A stretch of 47,118 bases of DNA from JAQTTT01 sp041652755 (GTDB lineage: Archaea; Nanobdellota; Nanobdellia; Tiddalikarchaeales; Tiddalikarchaeaceae). Every line of letters begins with the position of its first letter. Positions within the stretch are counted from its first letter, which is position 1. Both the position numbers and the translations under genes were made by a program. Positions 17,128-24,771 of the stretch are shown one piece after another. The DNA is taken from assembly GCA_041652755.1 (NCBI GenBank), contig JBAZGS010000009.1, positions 1 through 47,118 on the forward strand, read 5' to 3'. Below the pieces are notes generated by a model. It had not been told where the DNA came from. It saw nothing but the letters and a program-made list of their open reading frames with translations, and did no database searches.

Positions 17128-17441
17128 TAGTCGTAATCCCTCCAAGTATGCTCACATGCAACGCATTTGAAGAACTTGGTAGGTGGCTCATCAGCTCCTC
17201 TTGTCTGAATAATCCAGAAACTAGCCTTCATTTTGCCGCATTTAGGGCATTTTACTCTAATTGTTTCCTCTTCCTTTTCTTTATCATCAACAAAGAATAA
17301 TTTGCTCTTTTTAGTGTTAGAATCAATGATTTTTAAGTCTTTATTCCTGCTTGACTGCCCGCATTTCCTACAAGAAAATTTCATTTTTCCCTTCTCATCA
17401 GCTTCAGGAACTAATAAGCTTCCGCAACTCTTGCAAAACAT
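17127..17441 (-). CDS. tfs: Transcription factor S (TFIIS/RPB9-like)
   Basis: A 104-residue protein with two zinc ribbons. The N-terminal ribbon uses Cys3, Cys6, Cys24 and Cys27; the C-terminal one uses Cys65, Cys68, Cys93 and Cys96. The acidic loop QTRGADEP carries Asp84 and Glu85, which stimulate RNA cleavage by stalled RNA polymerase. The residue before Ala in this loop is Gly instead of the usual Ser, a mild change. Length and order match archaeal TFS. It is coupled to the downstream OB-fold gene and lies near sec11 and rpoL on the same strand. Confidence 0.96.
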   Translation of the reverse strand: MFCKSCGSLLVPEADEKGKMKFSCRKCGQSSRNKDLKIIDSNTKKSKLFFVDDKEKEEETIRVKCPKCGKMKASFWIIQTRGADEPPTKFFKCVACEHTWRDYD

Positions 17442-17496
17442 AATAAGTAAAACACAATAACCACTTTAATTAAAAAGTTATCTATTCTTTAAACCC

Positions 17497-18021
17497 TTAT
17501 AGTCCAGTAATTTTATACAATAAATACCTAGGAAGCCCAAGAAAAGGAATCTTAAAAACTACTTTGCCATAAACTTCAGTAATAACTGTGTCAAAGATGA
17601 AACTAACAGCATTATTGTCTCCTTTTGTCCTTAAAGGCTCAATCTGCGCAACCCTATGGACTAATTTGTTTTCATAATAAGGGCTTTTGAAAACAATCAC
17701 TTCACCAACTGAGTAATTCTCAGCTTTTTTGACAAAAATAACATCACCAATGTTCAAACCATTGCTGAAATCAAAAGAGTCAGGAGAGTAGCCGAGCTCT
17801 TCGTAATAACCATAAAAATAAGCTGATTCATTTCCAGAGTGCTCCATGCTGGGAGTCATGATTGCCAAAACATCGCTTAAGCCAGTGACTAACAAGAAAC
17901 CAGGATATAACACGAACTTGAAAGCCAAATAAGTGAAGACAATAAAGAAAACATAACTAAGAAAACTGTTATCTTTCCAGTAAAACTTCCAAAACTTCCT
18001 TAAAGCTTTTTTGACTTTCAT
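17497..18021 (-). CDS. sec11: Signal peptidase I, archaeal S26B type
   Basis: A 174-residue membrane protease that removes Sec/Tat signal peptides. A membrane helix spans about residues 20-48. The catalytic Ser58 is in MTPSMEHSG. The general base is His122 (LVHRV) in place of the bacterial Lys, and KGDNN gives Asp135; this Ser/His/Asp arrangement marks the archaeal/ER type. A C-terminal hydrophobic stretch (KIPFLGLPRYLLY) is present. The ATG overlaps the rpoL stop by 4 bases, so the two are translated together. The length is normal for a short archaeal enzyme. Confidence 0.93.
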   Translation of the reverse strand: MKVKKALRKFWKFYWKDNSFLSYVFFIVFTYLAFKFVLYPGFLLVTGLSDVLAIMTPSMEHSGNESAYFYGYYEELGYSPDSFDFSNGLNIGDVIFVKKAENYSVGEVIVFKSPYYENKLVHRVAQIEPLRTKGDNNAVSFIFDTVITEVYGKVVFKIPFLGLPRYLLYKITGL

Positions 18022-18272
18022 AGGCTTAATTCTTTAAGTTCTGATACTAACTCATCAATAGCTTCCTTGAAAAGCTTTTTTGGATCTGCTTTAACTGTCC
18101 TTAAGACAAATATGCTTTCATTAACCAAAGGATGAGGCTTATTGTAACCTGCAAATGAAACCTCTTTGTTATCAACAAGCTTTCTTTTAATAAGGTTCAA
18201 AAAACTGTGGCTATCCCCATCAAACTTTAATTCAATGAAATTTTTTTCATCATTAACAATGCTTAAACTCAT
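18018..18272 (-). CDS. rpoL: DNA-directed RNA polymerase subunit L (Rpb11-like)
   Basis: An 84-residue protein with the Rpb11/RpoL dimerisation fold. It has IELKFDGDSHSFLNLIKRKLVDNKEVSFAGYNKPHPL followed by the conserved C-terminal helix. In the polymerase it pairs with subunit D to start core assembly. The length is typical. It is the first gene of a minus-strand operon with sec11, tfs and the OB-fold gene, overlapping sec11 by 4 bases. A promoter-like element is just upstream. Confidence 0.93.
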   Translation of the reverse strand: MSLSIVNDEKNFIELKFDGDSHSFLNLIKRKLVDNKEVSFAGYNKPHPLVNESIFVLRTVKADPKKLFKEAIDELVSELKELSL

Positions 18273-18292
18273 AACAGAATAATAACTAAAAG

Positions 18293-18311
18293 CGTTTTTT
18301 AAACCTTTTTA
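18293..18311 (-). promoter_or_regulatory. Promoter-like element of rpoL
   Basis: On the minus strand AAAAAGGTTTAAAAAACGC lies 21-39 bases before the rpoL ATG and fits a BRE plus TATA box. It is divergent from the nop5 promoter in the same gap. Confidence 0.55.
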
Positions 18312-18363
18312 TTGCTTTAAATTAAAGGATATTTAAAGGCTTAGCTTAGAAGCACTGTAACCT

Positions 18364-18378
18364 AAAAACTTTTTAAAG
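18364..18378 (+). promoter_or_regulatory. Promoter-like element of the nop5-fibrillarin operon
   Basis: AAAAACTTTTTAAAG lies 22-36 bases before the nop5 ATG, the same element and spacing as at several other genes here. A second AT-rich stretch (TTTATATTATAAAA) follows it. Confidence 0.55.
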
Positions 18379-18399
18379 CGGTTTATATTATAAAATAGT

Positions 18400-19425
18400 A
18401 TGAAAGTTAAAAATAAGCCTAATTATAACAGCAACAAAAACAATGCGCCAAATCAAGGCAGGAATAATACCCCTAATTTTAACAAAGGCAATAATTATAC
18501 TAAAAGCAACAAGCCTAACTATAATCAATATAGCAACAGAAACAATTCATCAAAATTCAGCAAAAACACTAATAACAAAATTGATGATACTAATTATATT
18601 ATTCCAGAAGACACTACAGTGTTTAAGGAAAAAATCTATGAATTAAAGGAAATAATACCTTCAAAATACAAAACCCTTGACGAGTTCAAAAAGCAAATGC
18701 ATGAGAAATTAATAAAGGAATCAATACATAAAGTGAAAGAAAACATTACTGAACAGGACTTGGTGGGAATCTATGTAAGCTATATTGACATAATGGATGA
18801 GATAATAAACTCTTACTTTGAAAGAGTGTCAGAGCATTTCACAATCTATTACCCTGAAGCAAGCATTAAAGCCTCAATGCTTGAGGATTTTTTGAAAATA
18901 AAAAATGTAACAAGGAAAGAATTATCTAAACTATTCAATGTTTCAGAAGCATCAATGGGCTTAGATTTGAAAGCAGAAGACTTAACAATCTTGAATCAAA
19001 CAATAAGCACCCTTAAATCATTAATAGAGCAAAAAAGAATCTTTGAAGAACGAGCAAAAGAAATGATTAAAGTAATAGCAAAGAACACTAGCGCTTTGGC
19101 AGGAGAATTAGTTGCAGCAAGGCTGCTAGCAGCTGCAGGAAGCATGAAAAGATTAATGCTAATGCCAAGCTCAACAATACAAGTGCTCGGCGCAGAGAAA
19201 GCCTTGTTCAGGCATTTAAGGACAAGGGCAAGCCCTCCAAAGCATGGAATAATATTCAACACAACATTTGTAAGCTCAGCGCCCCTTAAAAACAGGGGAA
19301 AAATAGCAAGAGCCTTAGCAAGCAAATTAGTAATAAGCATAAAAATGGATTATTTTAAAGGAAAAGACATAAGCAAAGAATTAATAGATGACCTAAACAA
19401 AAAAATAGCAGGTTTGAAACAATGA
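18400..19425 (+). CDS. nop5: Nop5/Nop56-58-like box C/D RNP core protein with Asn-rich N-terminal tail
   Basis: A 341-residue protein whose C-terminal two thirds is a clear Nop domain. It has the coiled-coil segment (HEKLIKESIHKVKENI, then ERVSEHFTIYYPE), SALAGELVAARLLAAAGSMKRL, and the signature HLRTRASPPKHGIIF. It scaffolds box C/D guide RNAs with L7Ae and fibrillarin for 2'-O-methylation. The usual N-terminal fibrillarin-binding domain of about 120 residues is not visible. In its place are 60 residues with 22 Asn, several Lys/Arg and no acidic residues, which look disordered, and a short linker. The fibrillarin gene overlaps its stop by 4 bases. The start is supported by the promoter spacing. 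Confidence 0.93.
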   Translation: MKVKNKPNYNSNKNNAPNQGRNNTPNFNKGNNYTKSNKPNYNQYSNRNNSSKFSKNTNNKIDDTNYIIPEDTTVFKEKIYELKEIIPSKYKTLDEFKKQMHEKLIKESIHKVKENITEQDLVGIYVSYIDIMDEIINSYFERVSEHFTIYYPEASIKASMLEDFLKIKNVTRKELSKLFNVSEASMGLDLKAEDLTILNQTISTLKSLIEQKRIFEERAKEMIKVIAKNTSALAGELVAARLLAAAGSMKRLMLMPSSTIQVLGAEKALFRHLRTRASPPKHGIIFNTTFVSSAPLKNRGKIARALASKLVISIKMDYFKGKDISKELIDDLNKKIAGLKQ

Positions 19426-20066
19426 AAAAAACTAACTACGAAAACGTTTACAAAGAAGGGGAAGAATATTACACTAAAAGCCTAATAAGCCCTAACAGGA
19501 GCGTGTACGGCGAGAAATTAATCGGAGAGTACAGGGAATGGGTTGGAAAAAGAAGCAAGCTCGGAGCAGCGCTTTATAAAAACTTAAGGACTTTTGCCTT
19601 CAAAAAGAATTCAATAGTGTTATACTTAGGCGCAAGCAGCGGAACAACCTGCAGCCACTTAAGCGACATAGTAACTGATGGAATGATATTCGGCGTTGAC
19701 TTGGCTCCAAGAATTTTTTACAAATTCGTGGAATTATGCAAGGAAAGGAAAAACCTTTACCCAATACTTGCTGATGCCAATCACATGGAAGAATACGCGT
19801 TCGTCCCGAAATGCGACGTAGTCTTCCAAGACATTGCGCAAAAAGATCAGGTAAGGATTTTCATAAACAATTGCAACAGGTTTTTGAAGCAAGATGGTGT
19901 GGGATACTTGTCAGTTAAGTCAAGAAGCATAGATGTGACAAAGAAACCAATGCAAATCTTTGAAATGGTAAGCAACCAGTTAAAACAAAAATTTGTAGTA
20001 TTAGAAGAAAGGGGGCTTCAGCCTTTTGAAAGAGACCACACCTTTTTTGCAATAAGAAAAAAATAA
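19422..20066 (+). CDS. flpA: Fibrillarin-like rRNA/tRNA 2'-O-methyltransferase
   Basis: A 214-residue SAM-dependent methyltransferase. It has the fibrillarin start (NVYKEGEEYYTKSLISPNRSVYGEKL), the SAM-binding loop LYLGASSGTT (residues 68-76), and the catalytic region DVVFQDIAQKDQ. The C-terminal EERGLQPFERDHTFFAIRKK segment is also typical. It methylates ribose at sites chosen by box C/D RNAs, working with Nop5 encoded just before it (ATGA overlap). The length is slightly under the archaeal norm. All core motifs are intact. Confidence 0.96.
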   Translation: MKKTNYENVYKEGEEYYTKSLISPNRSVYGEKLIGEYREWVGKRSKLGAALYKNLRTFAFKKNSIVLYLGASSGTTCSHLSDIVTDGMIFGVDLAPRIFYKFVELCKERKNLYPILADANHMEEYAFVPKCDVVFQDIAQKDQVRIFINNCNRFLKQDGVGYLSVKSRSIDVTKKPMQIFEMVSNQLKQKFVVLEERGLQPFERDHTFFAIRKK

Positions 20067-20076
20067 TAAGGAGATG
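20067..20076 (+). promoter_or_regulatory. Shine-Dalgarno site of the thermosome gene
   Basis: AAGGAGATG begins right after the fibrillarin stop and ends about 11 bases before the thermosome ATG. It supports the ATG at 20087 and translation from a polycistronic mRNA. Confidence 0.6.
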
Positions 20077-20086
20077 AATTTAAAAA

Positions 20087-21724
20087 ATGCCAAACGAAAT
20101 GCAACCAATATATATAATGCCTGAGGATTCAAGCAGGAATTACGGAAGAACTGCTCAAAAAAATAATATAGCAGCAGGAATAGCAGTGGGAGAAACAGTT
20201 AGAACAACCTTAGGTCCGAAAGGAATGGACAAAATGCTAGTGGACAGCTTAGGAGATATAATAATCACCAATGACGGAGTCACAATACTTCAAGAGATGC
20301 AGATAAACCATCCAGCAGCGAAAATGCTGGTTGAAGTTGCAAAAACGCAAGACCAAGAAGTAGGGGACGGAACAACAACAGCAGTAATACTTGCAGGAGA
20401 ATTATTAAAGCAAGCAGAGCAATTGCTGGAAAAAAATATTCACCCAACAATAATAGTTAACGGCTACAGGATGGCAGCGCTTAAAGCCCAAGAAATACTT
20501 GAAAGCTTATCTGAAAAAATAGAAATAAACGACAAAAAAATGCTGGAAAAAATAGCAATGACTGCAATGACAGGGAAAAGCGCAGAGATGTCAATGGCAA
20601 CGCTCGCAAAAACAATAGTTGACGCAATAGGAAGCATCACTGAAGTTAAAGACAAAACAGTATTCATAGACAGGGAAGCCTTGAAGATTGAAAAAAAAAC
20701 AGGCGGGCAAGTGGATGATTCCGAACTCATACAAGGAATAATAATAGACAAGGAAAGAATACACCCTGACATGCCAAGAATTGTAGAGAACGCTAAAATA
20801 TTATTACTAGACACTGCTTTAGAGGTTAAGGAAACTGAATCTGACACGCAGATAAGAATCACAAGCCCTGACCAACTGCAAGCATTCCTTGAAAGGGAGG
20901 AAAGAAGCCTGAAAGAAATGGTTGAAAACGTTTCAAAACTCCAGGCAAACGTGATATTTTGCGAAAAAGGAATAGATGACTCAATACAATACATGCTGGC
21001 TAAAAAAGGCTTATTCGCAGCTAGGCGCGTTAAAAGAAGCGACATGGAAAAATTAGCAAAAGCAACAGGAGCAAAAATCGTGAACGACTTAACAGAAGTG
21101 TCCGAATCAGATTTAGGCTTTGCGGGAACAGTTGAGCAGAAAAAAATAGGCGGAGAAGAAATGACTTTTGTTGAAAAATGCAAGCACCCAAAAAGCGTAA
21201 CAATACTCTTAAGAGGAGGAACTGAGCACGTGATTGACGAAATAGAAAGGGCAGTGATTGACGCAATAGGTGACATTATAAGCGTAATCAAGGACGGAGG
21301 AAGAATACTTGCAGGAGGAGGAAGCGCTGAAATGGAGCTAAGCAAGCAGCTAATAAAATACAGCAACACCCTTTCAGGCAGAGAGCAAATGGCAATAAAA
21401 TCGTACGCTTTAGCAATGGAAGTAATACCAAGAACTTTAGCAGAAAACGCAGGAATAGACTCGCTTGATGTTTTGACAAACCTTAAAACCAAGCATGATG
21501 AAAAAGACGGCAAAAATTACGGACTCAACGTTTTCAGCGGAAAAATAACAGACATGAAAGAGCTTAATGTCATAGAGCCTTTGAAAATAAAAACTCAAGC
21601 AATAAGCGGAGCAACAGAAGCAGCAATGATGATACTCAGAATAGATGACGTAATCGCAAAAGGCCAGGAGAAGCCAAGCGGGCCAAACGGGATGCCTCAA
21701 GGAATGCCGCCAATGGACATGTAA
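20087..21724 (+). CDS. thsA: Thermosome (group II chaperonin) subunit
   Basis: A 545-residue ATP-dependent chaperonin subunit that forms double-ring folding chambers in the cytosol. Motifs include TTLGPKGMDKMLVDS, ITNDGVTIL and the ATP-binding GDGTTTAVILAGELL. ILAGGGSAEMELSK and the C-terminal DDVIAKGQEKPSGPNG also match, as does a Met/Gly/Pro-rich tail like other archaeal chaperonins. The length matches the family. It is the only chaperonin subunit seen in the window. It follows the fibrillarin gene by 20 bases with its own ribosome binding site. Confidence 0.97.
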   Translation: MPNEMQPIYIMPEDSSRNYGRTAQKNNIAAGIAVGETVRTTLGPKGMDKMLVDSLGDIIITNDGVTILQEMQINHPAAKMLVEVAKTQDQEVGDGTTTAVILAGELLKQAEQLLEKNIHPTIIVNGYRMAALKAQEILESLSEKIEINDKKMLEKIAMTAMTGKSAEMSMATLAKTIVDAIGSITEVKDKTVFIDREALKIEKKTGGQVDDSELIQGIIIDKERIHPDMPRIVENAKILLLDTALEVKETESDTQIRITSPDQLQAFLEREERSLKEMVENVSKLQANVIFCEKGIDDSIQYMLAKKGLFAARRVKRSDMEKLAKATGAKIVNDLTEVSESDLGFAGTVEQKKIGGEEMTFVEKCKHPKSVTILLRGGTEHVIDEIERAVIDAIGDIISVIKDGGRILAGGGSAEMELSKQLIKYSNTLSGREQMAIKSYALAMEVIPRTLAENAGIDSLDVLTNLKTKHDEKDGKNYGLNVFSGKITDMKELNVIEPLKIKTQAISGATEAAMMILRIDDVIAKGQEKPSGPNGMPQGMPPMDM

Positions 21725-21769
21725 AAATGTCCAATACTTTTTTATTTAACCTTTGCTTAACTATTAATC

Positions 21770-22273
21770 ATGAACGAAGGGCTAATCTTAAACGAAAACA
21801 GCATTCATGAATACTTTACAGCTAACCAAGTGACTGATGAAGAATTATTAATAGAATTATGCAATGAAATAAGGAATGACAAAGGATGGAAAGAAGTCAA
21901 TGGAGGATTTTTAAAAAACTATTTTGAAAACGCTTCAAGCTCTAAACTGCCAGTGCTGAAAAAGTATGAAGCTTATTTTGAAACAGTTGGATTCAAGCCA
22001 ATGCCCGGATACGTTGAAAAAAATTTCTTGCTAAGCGCTAAATTCAAAGAGTACAAAACCTTTGCTTATGAACTTAAAGGAATAGTGTTCATTTACGCAA
22101 AATATAATCCAAGCATTGAAAGCACTATTAAAAACGTGGCAGGCGAGCTGTCAAAATTGTTAATGCCTGAATTAGAGGAGTTAAGGGAGAAAATACAAAA
22201 AATTAACCCTGAAAAAAAAGAAACTAAGAAGCCTTTAGAGATATTAATGCTGAAATTCCCTGCTTTGAACTGA
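21770..22273 (+). CDS. Hypothetical protein, 167 residues
   Basis: Not recognised. It is a soluble mixed alpha/beta-looking protein with a conserved-looking middle (KLPVLKKYEAYFETVGFKPMPGYVEK, then TFAYELKGIVFIYAKYNPSIESTIKNVAGEL) and a Lys/Glu-rich C-terminal helix. No signal peptide, membrane segment or known motif is visible. ATACTTTTTTATTTAACC about 20-37 bases before the ATG looks like a promoter. A nearly identical element occurs near 47072. It may be the first gene of a short plus-strand group with the two genes that follow. Confidence 0.75.
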   Translation: MNEGLILNENSIHEYFTANQVTDEELLIELCNEIRNDKGWKEVNGGFLKNYFENASSSKLPVLKKYEAYFETVGFKPMPGYVEKNFLLSAKFKEYKTFAYELKGIVFIYAKYNPSIESTIKNVAGELSKLLMPELEELREKIQKINPEKKETKKPLEILMLKFPALN

Positions 22274-22322
22274 AATCTATTATTAAAAAATTATATAAAT
22301 ACTCATCAACTTTTCTTTATTC

Positions 22323-22823
22323 ATGGCTGCAAAGAAAAAAACTTCTAAAAAATCAGTGGATGTAAAGCAATCAAAGCAAATAGAAGAATTAACCTCCCAA
22401 GTGGATTATTTTAAAAACCAAATGGTATCATCATCAAATGCTCAGCTTGAAAGAAACGTTAATGAGCTAAACGAGCAGTTAATGAAACTTGTAAGCATTA
22501 ACATTAACCTTCAGTCAAAAATGACAGAGCTATTGATTAAGATGACTGATTTAGTCAGGGAGAACAGGGAACTAATAAGCATACTTGAAGAGTCAAGCGA
22601 AGAGGAATCGGATGAGAAGCAGGGAGCCAGTAATGAAAACGTTGTGTTCGAGCTTAAAAAAATAGAAAAAAACACTTCAGAAACAATGAAAAGCAATTTA
22701 GAATTAGGCCAGTTTTTGAAAAAAATGTACACTAAGAGCTTATTAACTCAGGCAATTGGCAATAAATTAAGCGAGATGCCAACCCCTGAAAGCGAAGAAG
22801 AGATGAAACCTGTTGAGCCATAA
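22323..22823 (+). CDS. Coiled-coil protein coupled to a pilin-like gene
   Basis: A 166-residue protein with a Lys-rich N-terminus. A long heptad-patterned coiled coil spans about residues 20-95, followed by an acidic Ser/Glu hinge (EESSEEESDEKQG), a second short helical region and an acidic tail. No membrane segment is seen. The family is unknown. The downstream pilin-like gene starts inside its last codons, so the two are translationally coupled. This suggests a cytoplasmic accessory of a pilus or archaellum-like apparatus, loosely comparable to FlaC-type proteins; that comparison is a guess. A TATA-like AATTATATAAATA lies about 20-33 bases upstream. Confidence 0.75.
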   Translation: MAAKKKTSKKSVDVKQSKQIEELTSQVDYFKNQMVSSSNAQLERNVNELNEQLMKLVSININLQSKMTELLIKMTDLVRENRELISILEESSEEESDEKQGASNENVVFELKKIEKNTSETMKSNLELGQFLKKMYTKSLLTQAIGNKLSEMPTPESEEEMKPVEP

Positions 22824-23268
22824 ATCCATCAGCCCAATAATATCAACAATACTTTTAATACTTATAACAATCATTGCATCAACAAGCGCTTACTTTTGGA
22901 TGGTGGACATACAAGATCAGCTGCAGCAAGACGCTGAAACAAACATTAATGAAAACGCAGCAAGCGACTTGACTGATTTCACTCTTTTAAGCGTTGCATG
23001 CAACGCAACAACTAATGCTGTTAATATTACTTTGGTAAATGATGGAATAGGAGCAATTGATTCAGGCTCAGCAATACTTGTTTTTACAAACGTTAACGGG
23101 GTTGAACTGTACACTAATATTAACTCAAGCTTTATGGGCTTAGAGGAAGGCCAAGCCTTAACCTTGAATTACGTTTCAACTTATGATTTGGAAGCATCAA
23201 CAACTTATGTGGCAAGAATAACGCTCAGCAATTCAAAGACCAGGACAAGAAGCTGCAACGCAATATGA
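22813..23268 (+). CDS. Pilin-like protein with class III signal peptide
   Basis: A 151-residue protein with an archaeal type IV pilin N-terminus: a short basic leader and a 20-residue hydrophobic helix (SPIISTILLILITIIASTSAYFW). A beta-rich extracellular domain with several N-x-S/T sites and three cysteines follows. The family is cleaved by a prepilin peptidase and assembled into filaments or anchored at the surface. The only start preserving the whole leader is TTG at 22813, overlapping the upstream stop by 11 bases. The same leader type occurs at 31695 and 45231. Confidence 0.82.
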   Translation: MSHKSISPIISTILLILITIIASTSAYFWMVDIQDQLQQDAETNINENAASDLTDFTLLSVACNATTNAVNITLVNDGIGAIDSGSAILVFTNVNGVELYTNINSSFMGLEEGQALTLNYVSTYDLEASTTYVARITLSNSKTRTRSCNAI

Positions 23269-23272
23269 CTTT

Positions 23273-23665
23273 TTATAATAGCAGTATAACAATAATTAGG
23301 CCTGCAATGCCCACTCCCACAATAGCAATGACTTTTTTATGCTTATAATCCTTTATTTTTTTCCAGAATCCTTTAATATCCTCAATGAATTTAGCTATTC
23401 CTTTCTTTCCCAAATCCACTGTTTTCCCCCCTGCTGCTTCTATCGCATTTTTTGAATCAGGATCAATTTCTCTTCCCTGCAACAAATTATATATTCCTTT
23501 CAGGTAGGCTAGTTCTGTTTTGTTTGAGCTGATTAAGCTCTTATAATTATCACTATCCTGGAACTTGCCAGTTGAAATATAAGTAACAACATCCTCAGGC
23601 TTACTAGTATCAGAAGAATCAGGAGGGGATTGAATAGGAGAATTATCCTGATATGTTTCAGTCAT
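23273..23665 (-). CDS. S3: tail-anchored small protein, full-length member of the S family
   Basis: A 130-residue protein with a Pro/Ser/Asp-rich N-terminus and a conserved core (KPEDVVTYISTGKF...SSNKTEL). A helical middle (LGKKGIAKFIEDIKGFWKKIKDYKHKK) leads to a C-terminal membrane helix (VIAIVGVGIAGLIIVILLL), so it is probably tail-anchored. Family unknown. The core is DNA-identical over 95 bases (23509-23603) to S1 and S2, which stop shortly after it and lack the anchor. It lies 31 bases after the P3 gene, as S1 and S2 do after P1 and P2. It is therefore probably the ancestral, intact form of S. Confidence 0.72.
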   Translation of the reverse strand: MTETYQDNSPIQSPPDSSDTSKPEDVVTYISTGKFQDSDNYKSLISSNKTELAYLKGIYNLLQGREIDPDSKNAIEAAGGKTVDLGKKGIAKFIEDIKGFWKKIKDYKHKKVIAIVGVGIAGLIIVILLL

Positions 23666-23696
23666 AATTAATGTAATTAATTAGTATTTTAAATAA

Positions 23697-24470
23697 TTAT
23701 CTTAAATTAAGTTTTAATATAATTTCAATAATATCTGAATAGTTAGGATTAAATTCGAATGCTTGAGGCAGTTCAACTTTTGCATAGTTCCATATTTCTG
23801 TTATTGCTTCGGGTATTATTCCATGTTGAATATTTTTTTCAACAAAGCTTAAAACTTCTTCTAATTTATTTTTGTCTTTTAACCAAAAAGAGTTATTGGA
23901 TGACTCAATAGGTAAATGCTTTATAAACTGATAAATTGCACTATTGCTAGGTCTGTCTCCATTGGCAGTGAATCTTTTTGCTTCACTTAAACTCCAAGGC
24001 AAAACAGAATAATTTTTCTCTAAACTTCCTTTTGGATTATTAGGATTATTTTGATAATTTTGAAAATATTTGTTTAATACTTCAGGGTATTTAATTGCGG
24101 ATAATCTCCATATAAAATCTATTTTATTTGCATTATTATTTTCTAAACAACATAATTCCCAAACATTTTCTTTTTTTGTATTTTCTTCAATGTTTTTTAT
24201 ATGCTCTAAATAATGTCTTTTTTTGGTTTGATCTCTAATATCTATAGCCATGGAGGCAATTTCATTTAGACAACATTTGTAAAATCCATTATCATCATAA
24301 GCTCCAAAATAAATATATTTTATATCTTCTAGTTTCCAGGCTTCTGTGTTTGCGGGTAATTCTTTGTTCATTGGAACTCCGTAGTATTCTCCGTCTATTA
24401 AGAAATCTTTTACTGATTTGTTTCCTATGATTTTCTCTATTGCTTTTTCTCTTCTTGCGTCGTATTGCAT
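23697..24470 (-). CDS. P3: third copy of a tandem ~256-residue gene family
   Basis: A 257-residue soluble protein of unknown family. The first 47 residues (MQYDARREKAIEKIIGNKSV... to WKL) are identical in all three copies. The C-terminal block (NKLEEVLSFVEKNIQHGIIP...FEFNPNYSD) is nearly identical, and the middle is strongly diverged. It has Cys pairs (KCCL, ELCCL) and many aromatic residues. It shares a block around YSVLPWSLSEAKRFTANG with P1 but not with the neighbouring P2, a mosaic pattern. The promoter-like element at 24493-24507 is identical to that of the other copies. S3 follows after 31 bases. Confidence 0.75.
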   Translation of the reverse strand: MQYDARREKAIEKIIGNKSVKDFLIDGEYYGVPMNKELPANTEAWKLEDIKYIYFGAYDDNGFYKCCLNEIASMAIDIRDQTKKRHYLEHIKNIEENTKKENVWELCCLENNNANKIDFIWRLSAIKYPEVLNKYFQNYQNNPNNPKGSLEKNYSVLPWSLSEAKRFTANGDRPSNSAIYQFIKHLPIESSNNSFWLKDKNKLEEVLSFVEKNIQHGIIPEAITEIWNYAKVELPQAFEFNPNYSDIIEIILKLNLR

Positions 24471-24667
24471 GAAATATTTAATAAAAGATTTTGTTTAAAA
24501 AAGTTTCTGTTAATCGGTTTTTGTATAATTAATTAATTATTATGTAAATTTTGTTAATTAATATTTGTCTAGTTCTGTTTTGTTTGAGCTGATTAAGCTC
24601 TTATAATTATCACTATCCTGGAACTTGCCAGTTGAAATATAAGTAACAACATCCTCAGGCTTATTAA
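24331..24667. repeat. 337-bp direct repeat, copy 1 (P3 5' end through S2 core)
   Basis: By eye this segment is identical to 25403-25739. It covers the first ~47 codons of P3, the promoter region, the S2-P3 gap and the S2 core. The two copies are offset by 1072 bases. Identity across both coding and non-coding DNA indicates recent duplication or gene conversion. Confidence 0.85.
24493..24507 (-). promoter_or_regulatory. Promoter-like element of P3
   Basis: On the minus strand GAAACTTTTTTAAAC is 23-37 bases before the P3 ATG and identical in all three P copies. Each copy may therefore be transcribed on its own. Confidence 0.5.
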
Positions 24668-24740
24668 TTATATCAGGATCAGAAGGATTACTAATTTTTT
24701 TTTCTTCAGAACCAACATCCACAGGATTAGTATTACCCAT
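24558..24740 (-). CDS. S2: shortened S-family protein lacking the membrane anchor
   Basis: A 60-residue ORF with its own N-terminus (MGNTNPVDVGSEEKK...) joined to the S core (KPEDVVTYIS...SSNKTEL), then DKY and a stop. Relative to S3 it lacks the middle helix and the C-terminal membrane segment. Homology to S3 ends at CTAG (24569). Beyond that point the DNA matches the region upstream of the next P gene, so this looks like a duplication breakpoint. It may be a decayed remnant or a soluble variant. The open frame and 31-base spacing after P2 favour expression. Confidence 0.55.
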   Translation of the reverse strand: MGNTNPVDVGSEEKKISNPSDPDIINKPEDVVTYISTGKFQDSDNYKSLISSNKTELDKY

Positions 24741-24771
24741 ATGTATTATAAATAATTAATATTTTAAATAA

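Noticed and set aside
17128..17145. Upstream ATG for the OB-fold gene
   Set aside because: It lies inside the tfs coding end; the ATG at 17127 overlaps the tfs stop as TAATG, a common coupled arrangement.
20464..21513. Long open frame on the minus strand opposite the thermosome gene
   Set aside because: It is a shadow frame of a strongly conserved chaperonin gene; its translation is Ser/Leu/Ile-rich without a recognisable pattern or start context.
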